From NCBI GenBank assembly GCA_002900995.3, contig CM035308.1, forward strand, positions 1,922,001 through 1,986,000: DNA of 64,000 nucleotides, read 5' to 3'. The DNA comes from Ganoderma boninense (taxonomy: Eukaryota; Basidiomycota; Agaricomycetes; Polyporales; Polyporaceae). Both the position numbers and the translations under genes were made by a program. The notes beneath the pieces are model-generated. The model was not told the DNA's origin. It worked only from the letters and a program-made list of their open reading frames with translations, and did not search any database. Positions within the stretch are counted from its first letter, which is position 1; each line of letters starts with the position of its first letter. Of this stretch, positions 24,885 through 34,900 are shown piece by piece.

Positions 24885-27800
24885 TCAATACAAGAGGTCT
24901 GCAAGCCCAGCTCGACAAACAGTCTCGTCACGATTACGCAGCTTGACGAGTAACTTGTTGTCGTTGCGCAGTCTGGATAGTCGGTCGTCATATCAGCAAT
25001 CCTGCTTCTGCACAGATGGCTACTCACCTTTGAGACTGATTCCTGAGCTCTAAGTATTGGGCGAAGGGTATTGCGCCAACGGCGTGTCCTTCGCCCAGAG
25101 AAAGTGAGAAACTGCCCGTAGTCACATACCCGATGATGCCGTCTTGAGGCGGGATTTGCGAGAGCTAGTGAGGAGGCACGATTCGTCAGGCTGACGTATA
25201 TAGGTCGAAGATTGTTGGGCGCACCTCAGTCTCGTCGGGGCCGTCCTGCATAAGGGAGAGGCCCTTCTTCCTCTGCGCCTCCGCTTTGATCCACTCCCTC
25301 GCCTCGTTGTCGCCAATGCGGTATATCACAGCCAAGTCATCGGGACATCCTCGCCCACACAGTGTAATGCTGACTTGGACCAGCGCACCCTTGATCAGGT
25401 CCTCGGCTCGCACATTGACCAATGGATCCAGCTTGCGTTTCGCGCGCATCTGATTGACCTGGATGAGCAAACCCGCAGCGGGGTTCAGCATTGACACGAC
25501 CTCCGCAACGAGCTGCGGCACGTCCGGCCCACGCAGAAGCCACTGCTCGACCGTCTTGTCCGCCGCCACCGCCGCGCCGCCCACGGCTGCTGCCTCCTCC
25601 CTCTGTGTCTCCAGAAACACCTCGCCGCCCAGCGCCATCGCAGGGCCTTCGATGCCCAGCACGACGCCCCAGTCGGGCCGCCACGGACTGCGTGTACCCA
25701 GTTTCGCATAATTAGGCCGCTTCGCGGGCGGCTTGCGCTCCCACGCGTCGTGCTCCTCCTCTTCCCTGCCCTCCGCGTACATATTGTATGCCTCCGTTGC
25801 GGGGAAGTCGCGCGGGAAGTACGAGCAGCCAGCCTCGAACGCCTGTATCTGGCGCTCGCGCTGGCCGCCGACGCGCGTGCCGGTGTAGATGAGCGACGAG
25901 AGGAAGGGCATGGCCCAGCCTTGCGGGACAACTAGCGTCCAGCCGTGCAGGGACGTCGTGGTCGCGGGTTGCGAGGACACCGAGGGGATCTGCGGGGAGG
26001 CGAGGGCGGCGTTCTCCACCGAGCGTTGGATGAGCAGGACTGGGACGCGATCGTCGTTGCGCTCGGATTTGAGTGGAGTCCCTGGGACAAGGTTCTGCAC
26101 CGAGGAGCGTGATTCGGTTGTATGCAAGTGTGGAGGAGGATCACGACTTACGTTGGATCGACGTTGATCGAGGTCTTTCTTCTTGTATTTAGGCTTGCGT
26201 AGCACCGTCCGAGTATTCTCGTCCCAGATCTGGCTTTGCGCCAACCCGGCGGAAGGGAACACGGTGGACGCTGGCGACAAGGAGGGTCCACTCTCGAGTT
26301 CGAGCTTCGCATTCTTGGGAGGGAAGCTAAGCGACGGTGAGAGGTATTCAAACACGCACAGACTATGACTTCAATACCTTAATCTAGGATCGTGAACGGT
26401 GAAACCGATAACCATTCCCCTAGGTACGGCGCCCGCAGTTTGAATGTGACTCAGCGAGTTCCAGAACTACACGCATACGAGGAAGAATCAATAGACGGAT
26501 GAGAAAGAAGACTTGAACCACACCTTCTTGAAGTCACTTCGTTTATCGTCAACGGGTTTCAACGCACCCTTGATGACCTGGCTCGCCTTCGGACCCATGA
26601 TCTCAAACACATTAAAGTGCTCTCTGAGATCTGCCATTTCCGCCTCTGCTACCCGGCCCGTTTCCTTTGCTGCATCCAGCGCGAAGGCCAGTGAGATGCG
26701 GAGGACCTCATGCACGTTCTCTGTAATCGACGGATGAACCCGAATCCAGACCACACGCTGACGCTGTTGTTGATCGTCCACTATCTCAGTATCCTTGCCC
26801 TTTCCATTCCCTTTGGCGTGTTTGCCTCGAGTGATCACGGGTGGTCGTGGCTCGGGTGCGTCTGCATGCCATATAATGGTCGCAGGGCCAACGAGGTCGT
26901 GTGGGTATCTGGCGTACTCGTATATATGCGTTTCGACGGTACGAGCCCCTGACAAGTACCTGTGATATTATGAGGCCTTGACAACTCATAGGTGGCATCG
27001 ACGTACCTCTTGGCACCGGGACTAGGCCCCTGGCAATCACAACAGTTGTCGAGCGCTGCACGGAGGACGTCCTCGGGGCCTTTGATCTCAATGGTAGCGA
27101 AGTAGGACGCGTCATGAAGGATCGACCCGTGTACAGATGCCCTGTGAGATGGCCTGAAGGATTTCTCCGTTGGAGTTACAGCCTGCGACGCGTTGAGTCA
27201 AATGCACGCCTACAATGTGAGTTAAACGAACCAGCTTGTAACCCCACATGATGTCCATGTGCATTCTCTTCGCATGCCATATATGCGTTTCTAGCCATGT
27301 TTTATCCTCTGTGATCAACACCCATGAGCTAAACTGCGGGTCACTTCGACAGACGGACTCACTTTGCCGACGGAGGAGCGAGGTGGTCCGCTTTACCCTC
27401 TTCAGCTTTCCTTGCTTGGGATTGCTACGTCCCAAAGCTTTGCGACGAGCGGGGTCCATCTTGTTGGAGCTGTACGTCTGCCAATGTATGCGAGTGAACA
27501 CGGGGCGAGCTCACCTCAGCGCGAGCTTTGTCTCGCAATCTCAGTGGCACCCTCCGGACATCATGGCTTGCAGCTCTGCGCCGCAGGTGCCTTGGAAGTT
27601 GCTGCCAGGCACGCGCGGAGGAATTCGCCCTAACTACAGGTCGGCCTACGAACCCTTAGTGCAGAGAGAGGGTGGAAACTCACCGGGCGTTTTGCATAGC
27701 TTCGTTCATCGCCTTAATCTCGAAGGCCCTGGACTATGAATGCAATCGCGACAAGCCCGAAATATCCTAAGCCCTGACCAAACGCACCTCGGCGAACTTC

Positions 27801-28063
27801 TCCACGTCCAGCGCGCCTGGCATCCCTTTCATACCTCCATAATGCCCTGCATGAGACCACTGCCACTGCCACAGTTGCACGAGGAACTTACTGTCGAAAC
27901 GGACGGATTTAGAGGGACCTGCTTCGGGAGGGGCTCCAGACGTGGAAAGTCCGGCATCTGGCTGAACCGCGATGGTACGTGCGATGGCGGTCTTTTGCTT
28001 CTTGCGGTCACGGCCCGAGGCTTCATCGGTGGATTGAAAGTCGTTCTGTCGCTTTGGGGCCAT
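24885..28063 (-). CDS. POP1: Ribonuclease P/MRP protein subunit Pop1
   Basis: The ATG at 28061-28063 begins MAPKRQNDFQSTDEASG. Downstream exons give the Pop1 N-terminal signature (EMDPARRKALGRSNPKQGKLKRVKR and WLETHIWHAKRMHM, separated by introns), RVVWIRVHPSI, and the POPLD domain: GWTLVVPQGWAMPFLSSLIY, TGTRVGGQRERQ and FEAGCSYFPRDFPATEAY. The last exons read IIGYVTTGSFSLSLGEGHAV and LVKLRNRDETVCRAGLADL, ending TGA 24885-24887, which is the conserved Pop1 C-terminus. Pop1 is the largest protein of RNase P (tRNA 5' maturation) and RNase MRP (rRNA processing) and helps fold the catalytic RNA. The gene is complete, with about ten introns, and ends 218 bp from the convergent Borealin-like gene. 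Confidence 0.92.
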
Positions 28064-28821
28064 GCCAAAGGAGTTCTGCTCGCCCTCTGACGGGATGTAC
28101 AGGACCAGTTGTGGTGCGGGAAGTTGGTACCGTTCGGAAGTGGAAGAAGGGAAAGCGCAGATCTCGGGCCGGGCGTCGCACGAATTGCCGGAAGCGCGTG
28201 GTCAGCTGGCCAGAATCGATCGAATCTCGTGACCAAGAGGCGCCTACCTACCCAGATGGTTAACGACGACGTTAACGAGCTCGGGGTTCACCCGTTCTCG
28301 CAGGCTACTTACCTGGCACGCTGACGGCACCCGACTCCAGACACGTCCTTTCAAAATATTATCATATAGTAACACAGGGGAGAGCGACGGTAATATGAAC
28401 AAAAACGCGGACATGCAAACCCATGGAACATCGCCGGTGTCTGGGAGCCTAATACCTCTGCAGGGATATATCGGAGACAGGATACAGAAAGACTACCAAA
28501 GAAGGGCGAAACCTTGGCAGGGGCGAAAAGTGTCTAGTCGGGCATGCCGGGATCGCAGACGGACAACAATGTCAACAACAACACGTTTCAGGGTCATGCC
28601 GCGGCGGCCCCCAAGAGCTTGACCATTCGTTGCTGCTCTCTTTTTGGAACGAGCATTCAATGTTTTAATTGAGAACCCCAACTAAGGTAGGAATATACCC
28701 ATGGTAAACAATTTGTCGTGCACACTGCGCACAACCGGCATCTCGTCAAGTTATCCTCCGTCTGGATTGTTCGCCCCATGTATTTCCTGTTGATTTGGTC
28801 CTGAATGAGCTAATAATTTGT
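28064..28821. other. Intergenic region upstream of POP1
   Basis: About 760 bp, GC-rich next to POP1 and AT-richer from 28330 on. It probably contains the POP1 promoter. No coherent exon was found, and it ends at the first transposable element. Confidence 0.4.
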
Positions 28822-28829
28822 AGTGTTGT

Positions 28830-29322
28830 CAGGTCCGGTCCGGTCCAGTCTTTTGCCCTAAAACTTTAGGACCAAGGACTGGGACCAGGACAGGACCACC
28901 TTAAAATAGTAGGACCAGGACTGTGGACTGCAGTCCTTGAGGACCACGGTCCTTACAGGTCCTAGGACCAGCTATAACCAGTCCAGGACTGATGCCAGTC
29001 TTTGACTGGTCCGGACTGGTTATGACCGGTCTTAGGACTAGTCTAACTCTATTTGAGGTAATTTATTAACCTCTGTGAATTGAAAGACTAGATATATATA
29101 CTTATAAAGACACTCCTACAACTATTAACACAAAACTTCAACAAATAGATCACTTTCATACAGTATTATGGTTAGATTAGTAGAGCACATTGATCATTTA
29201 TAGTCTATACTCCCTGTTATAGATGGACCAGTCCAGGACTGGTTATGACTAGTCCTTAATGGTCCTTAGAAATCTGAATTGCTACAAGACCGGGACCAGG
29301 ACTAGGGACCGGACCCGGCCCA
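28830..29322. mobile_element. hAT-like MITE made of GGACC/GGTCC words
   Basis: A non-coding block of about 490 bp is saturated at both ends with GGTCC, GGACC, AGTCC and GGACT words in both orientations, around an AT-rich core. The left end CAGGTCCGGTCCGGTCC and the reverse complement of the right end, TGGGCCGGGTCCGGTCC, match at 13 of 17 positions. Flanking 8-mers AGTGTTGT (28822-28829) and AGTGTCGC (29323-29330) match at 6 of 8, suggesting a decayed 8-bp target duplication as made by hAT elements. No transposase is present. The boundaries are a proposal. Confidence 0.55.
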
Positions 29323-29330
29323 AGTGTCGC

Positions 29331-31079
29331 AAGTGGCGGCAGGGCTCCTTTTCAACCTAGGCTCTGAGAATATCTGTTGGGATGCCGTACTTGCCCTCCC
29401 ACCCTCAGCGCCTTCAAGTTCTGAGACTCCATCCCTATTCTCGAGCTGCTTCCGGGTAGAGCTTATGGCGCTGCCCAAGCGCATCCAAGACATCGGGACG
29501 ATGCGTGAGCCACCGCATATCGTATCCTTCTAACACCGGAGTTTTCCCAGCACTCACATTTCTACTTTCATGCCATTTGGGAGCTCCGCGCCGCAGAGTT
29601 CGGGCTTTCATATCATTGGCTGGTCGCCTCCGTTTGACTTTTGCTGCACCATCGCAATACGGTTGACAAGTCCACCTGAGTTCACATATAACTTGATTCT
29701 CATTTGCGGGAGCTGATTATGGCAACTAGATCAAGCTTCATATCATGCTCCGCAACGGTGTCTTCGATAATCCTGCGCCCTTGATTGGTGATTCTCAGTG
29801 CTCACTCACCCAGAAAGTAGGTCCTTGTCACCACGTTCTATCTTACTGAAGTCGTCGTCCTTAGAAAAACTCCTCTTCTCAAGATTTACTCAATGGCCAC
29901 AGCACTTCGGTCAGTGCGCGCTCGAGTCTTTTCTTCAGTGGTCGTCAGCCTCGCATCCCAGTACCAATCTCAATACGCCACCAGGGCTACGCGTGGAGAC
30001 TGGGTCTATCTGTTTGAAAACCACATACGCTCGTGCCGCTCATGGATGCCACGGCTTATCGCTCTACAGTCGAGGCTCTTGTTGGCCACGAGTTTAACAC
30101 ATCATGATGTTCAATCTTGTGGCTCGCAAAGCACTTCACGAATCACGAGGAGAATCGGATCGGAGTCTCCAACCGCTCAATGCACCACTCGGCCGCGCCC
30201 ACCAGGTGCCTGCCAGTTAGTGTAGACACCATAAATGCATTTTTCAGCAACACTCGATGCCTGGACATCGAGTACATGGCGCAACTTAGTCCGCCATAAG
30301 TCTTCAGAAATCCCGTTCCCATACTCTTCCGGGGCACATACAAGTGGCTGTCAGGACCTTCCACATCCGCTCCATCTTCATGCGTGTGGTCGAGGGTGAT
30401 GCTGTCATTCTGTTGCCCTATTCTGCCATGAGCGCTCCGCAATTTGTATATCCTTTTCGTGCCCTTGACCGCACTATGCAGGTATATAGGCGAATCTGCA
30501 GCAGCAGACTATCAGATAGCCAATGGCTATTTCAATCATCCATTTCATATCGTACACACATTTGCCGCAGCAATGTGGACATCGATATGTGGGCTTGAAG
30601 TTGTCTGCTGGGACGGCGCCAACCATACCTAAACCCTCATCTAGCAGAGGCCACCTCAGCGGTAAACGTCCCACGTCATCCAACAGCTCGGAGAAGTGTT
30701 CGAATCAGCAAGGTGGGCAGACGCTGCTATCCGGAGGTCGCCTCATTGTGGTACAGCTACCTGCAGCCTGACGTGTGTAGCGTGAATCCCAGTAATCTTA
30801 CTTCCTCGGACTTGACGCTTCCCTCAGGACATCTCAGCCGCCCCCCGGCTAATTATTACTGACTTGCTGAGTCGCTGGAGTCGCACTATCGCTACTTCGT
30901 GGCAAGAAACAAGGGGCCAAAGTTCAAAAGCAAGCTGAAAGACTACACCGCATGTGATACGTGCATGTCCATCAGAGTGTACAGTATGCAATCTCATTCA
31001 TAAGATTTTGTACCTCTTACTGGGTCAGGAACTGACTTTATATGGAATTTTAGTATGCTCACCTTTCTGGCGCCGGTGC
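29331..31079. other. Non-coding or degenerate region
   Basis: About 1.75 kb between two MITEs. Short ORFs appear on both strands (for example around 29893-30225 plus and 30143-30442 minus), but none can be tied to a family or extended by splicing. Codon use is unlike the housekeeping genes to the left. It may be decayed gene or transposon sequence. Confidence 0.35.
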
Positions 31080-31087
31080 TCACAGCG
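31080..31087. repeat. Left target-site duplication TCACAGCG
   Basis: This 8-bp sequence touches the left end of the hAT-type MITE and is repeated exactly at 31534-31541. Confidence 0.8.
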
Positions 31088-31533
31088 TAAGGCTGAGCAC
31101 AGATCCAGCTCACTTTGCAGATCGATCCGCAAAATCCGGAGCTGTATCCGCAATAAGCTGTATCCGCGGATCCAGCTCATTGCAGCTCCAGATCGCTGCA
31201 GCTCTGGATCGAGGCAATAGGGAAAATCTAGGTGATCCGCGGATTAACAAAGTTGTAAACTAGAGCCTTTGAACACCTTCATGCATTAGAATTCTGCATG
31301 TTTAGCAGTATTTAGGCAAAAAAAGTAGTTAGATAACAAGATATATGTCAGAAACATATGATCTTTGCAAAAAACCTGTGGATTATCCGCGATCCGGATC
31401 CGTTTGATCCGGATCCGCACTGATCCGGAGCCGTGGATCATGATCCGCACAGCTCTGGATCAAGCCTTAAAAATGCTCTCGATCCGCGGATTCAGCTCTG
31501 GATCAGCCATGGATCGAGCCATGCTCAGCCTTA
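31088..31533. mobile_element. hAT-type MITE with perfect TIR and 8-bp target duplication
   Basis: This 446-bp element starts TAAGGCTGAGCA and ends TGCTCAGCCTTA, a perfect 12-bp terminal inverted repeat. It is flanked directly by TCACAGCG at 31080-31087 and again at 31534-31541, a perfect 8-bp target-site duplication as expected for the hAT superfamily. Inside, GGATCC, GATCCG and GGATC words recur many times in both orientations near both ends, resembling subterminal transposase-binding repeats. No coding capacity. It lies about 400 bp upstream of the terpene synthase start codon. Confidence 0.85.
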
Positions 31534-31541
31534 TCACAGCG
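31534..31541. repeat. Right target-site duplication TCACAGCG
   Basis: Exact copy of the 8-mer at 31080-31087, directly abutting the element's right terminus. Confidence 0.8.
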
Positions 31542-31762
31542 CTCACAACTCTACCCTCGAAAGCTTAGCGAACAGCCCGCCGTTTCTATTTTTTTTTCAT
31601 AGAAGACCTCTTCTCGGCCTCTGAATCGCGCCCGCAGCGCCTTCCTTATGGGCTGGGATCGGCGCCACAGAGTTCACAGATGGCCCAACCCAACTTCCCA
31701 GGAAATGGTATTGTGACAACACTTGGGCTCCGGGACATGGGATCTCCTGTCCTTCCTACCAG

Positions 31763-31770
31763 TATATAAG
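31763..31770 (+). promoter_or_regulatory. TATA box of the terpene synthase gene
   Basis: TATATAAG lies 166 bp upstream of the ATG at 31936. A pyrimidine-rich leader with CAACATCCTCG-type sequence follows. It is placed to drive exon 1 of the sesquiterpene synthase. The hAT-type MITE ends 229 bp farther upstream. Confidence 0.55.
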
Positions 31771-31935
31771 TGTCCGCAGATATCCCCCAACAGAACAGAC
31801 ATCCCCTGCCGGACAAGTCTTCACAACATCCTCGTCTTTGACTGACTCAAAGTGAGCTCGTCGTCCCCTACAACTCCCCGCTGGCCTCGTTATCCTCACA
31901 TCTTGAACACCAGGTCTTGCTCTATAACCGTCAAC

Positions 31936-31980
31936 ATGCCTCAGACTCAGATCTCCCAGAACAACAATGTCGTCACCAAC
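31936..31980 (+). other. Exon 1 of the terpene synthase
   Basis: This encodes 15 residues beginning MPQTQISQNN, followed by donor GTGGGT at 31981. The retroelement target duplication TCGTC starts 31 bp downstream, inside the intron. Its phase (0) fits exon 2 at 41944. Confidence 0.7.
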
Positions 31981-34900
31981 GTGGGTTCACCTTTCCCCAC
32001 CCTTGTTGACCTCGTCTGTCATGAACGGCACGCTCGGCACCTACCCCGGCGTCTCTTTTTCCCTTTTTGGACTGTTTGCCTCCCGCGTCGTCCTTATTGT
32101 CCTCTGTTGTTTAGCAAACCTGTCCCTTGTTCTCGCAGTACAATAACTCCTGTTACCCATTGTTCCCGTCATCATTGTACTACTTACCATTGTTCTTCCA
32201 CTGGTTCCCGTGTCTATAGTTACCTATTGTCCCCGGTTCCCATTGTCCGTTACATGTATATAAGGCCTGTACTTTGCTACCTGGAGACCTCAGTTTCGAC
32301 CTCTTGTCTCCCACCATATGTTGTAGTATTGATGTATCATGTTACAACTAACACCCTAGAGCGTTTTACATCAGGTTACGGCTAAAAGTGCGATGTATCA
32401 GGAACCTCTGGAGCCTCCGGGACAGCTTGTCGTCGCTTGCCTTATTTAGGAGGTCCTCCTCCGGGGCCACTGATGGCACAGCATTGCTGCCTCCCAGGCT
32501 TATCTAAGCTTGTAGACCACTGTCCCGGGTGCCTGGGTGCCTCCCCCATCAATTCTGGGCTCCCTCCCATCAATTCCGGTATTTCCCCATCAATCCTGGG
32601 CTCCCCCCATCAATTCCGGGTTCTCCCATCATTCTACCAACCTCCTGCCTCTCCTGTCCCAATATGGCAGTCTGTCCTTCCTCCCGGAATTGTGTTAGCT
32701 GTATCTCCCTCAATTCTGGGTGTATTGACTTCGTTCTTTTTGCATTATGTTCGTCTAATTAGCGCGCTTCTAATGCACCTAACACGACCATACAACGAGG
32801 GTTATAACATATACTAATGGCCCCTCTATATTCGCTCTAGGGGGGAATGTTTGGCCCATATCTCGGCCGTTTTTGCACGCATTTGCTCGCGTGAGGGCGC
32901 GTTTTGTTCGCGTAATCGACGCGCACAAAACGCGCCCTCACGCGAGCAAATCCGTCCACCCGTTCTTCCGGTGCATATATCCCCTCCTCCTGGGGAACAG
33001 GTATATGCACCTTGGGAACCACTGGACCGATTGGCTTCGTTCTTTTTGCATCTGGTAGCTACTAGTAAGTGCATTCTAGGCATATAGGCTGCATACAGGC
33101 GCACCCAGTGGCCACTGTATGAGGGGGGCATCAATAGTCACCTGTAGTCGACTTCTTCCCCCCATATCTCCTTCAGTTCTTGGCCATTTTTTTGTGCCCC
33201 TTATACGCCCGGAAAGCCCTGTGTAAGGGCTTTCCAACGAGCCTACATACGCCCAAATCCGTCCACTACAGCCCTCGGACCATGGGCCCCTTCCCCTGAC
33301 TACTCCCCTCCCCACTGTTTGACCCATATCTTGGGCAGTTTTGGGCCAATCCACTTGCTCTCTTTTGTGTCATATATGTGTAGTATACAACAAGCCAATT
33401 CACAGCTGAAAAGCCCTATTAGGCATGTAGATCTATATACATGGTGTTATCAGTAGTCACCAGTTTACCCCCCTCTGACAATTTTTCCATTTGCCTGATA
33501 AAACATACAGTTATAGGGTCGGATAGCAGCCAATTGCAGCTATCCAATGCAACAAAGTTGAGGGGAAACAGGTAAGAAGTCATTGAGATATAACTTGTGG
33601 AAGCCAAGGGGGACCCCTTGGGCTAGTAAGGCATTTCCGAGAGCAGTGTCTTACTGCCTGTCTTAAAGTGTCTTACAGCCCAGTGTACATTTGATCTATT
33701 AGCTATATCTCATCCATTTCTTGACCGATTTGGATGGTTTTGGGCTTGTTGGAAAGCGGCTGCAAAGGGCTTTCAAGTAGTATATATGATCTACCCAGCT
33801 ACCACCACCTACATATATGTCAGAGGGGGGTAGATCTGGGTACCACTGATAACAGACTGCATGTAGATCGTATGAGGGGATAGTGGTATACACTGCACAG
33901 TTACAAACACTGCTATTGCATGCATAGGAAACAGAAGAGATCAAGTGGATTGGCCCAAAACTGCCCAAGATATGGGTCAAACAGTGGGGAGGGGAGTAGT
34001 CAGGGGAAGGGGCCCATGGTCCGAGGGCTGTAGTGGACGGATTTGGGCGTATGTAGGCTCGTTGGAAAGCCCTTACACAGGGCTTTCCGGGCGTATAAGG
34101 GGCACAAAAAAAATGGCCAAGAACTGAAGGAGATATGGGGGGAAGAAGTCGACTACAGGTGACTATTGATGCCCCCCTCATACAGTGGCCACTGGGTGCG
34201 CCTGTATGCAGCCTATATGCCTAGAATGCACTTACTAGTAGCTACCAGATGCAAAAAGAACGAAGCCAATCGGTCCAGTGGTTCCCAAGGTGCATATACC
34301 TGTTCCCCAGGAGGAGGGGATATATGCACCGGAAGAACGGGTGGACGGATTTGCTCGCGTGAGGGCGCGTTTTGTGCGCGTCGATTACGCGAACAAAACG
34401 CGCCCTCACGCGAGCAAATGCGTGCAAAAACGGCCGAGATATGGGCCAAACATTCCCCCCTAGAGCGAATATAGAGGGGCCATTAGTATATGTTATAACC
34501 CTCGTTGTATGGTCGTGTTAGGTGCATTAGAAGCGCGCTAATTAGACGAACATAATGCAAAAAGAACGAAGTCAATACACCCAGAATTGAGGGAGATACA
34601 GCTAACACAATTCCGGGAGGAAGGACAGACTGCCATATTGGGACAGGAGAGGCAGGAGGTTGGTAGAATGATGGGAGAACCCGGAATTGATGGGGGGAGC
34701 CCAGGATTGATGGGGAAATACCGGAATTGATGGGAGGGAGCCCAGAATTGATGGGGGAGGCACCCAGGCACCCGGGACAGTGGTCTACAAGCTTAGATAA
34801 GCCTGGGAGGCAGCAATGCTGTGCCATCAGTGGCCCCGGAGGAGGACCTCCTAAATAAGGCAAGCGACGACAAGCTGTCCCGGAGGCTCCAGAGGTTCCT

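Noticed and set aside
32437..34863. Duplicate ORFs in the palindrome arms as genes
   Set aside because: They are mirror copies across minisatellite and hairpin sequence, lack domains, and one pair differs by a homopolymer frameshift.
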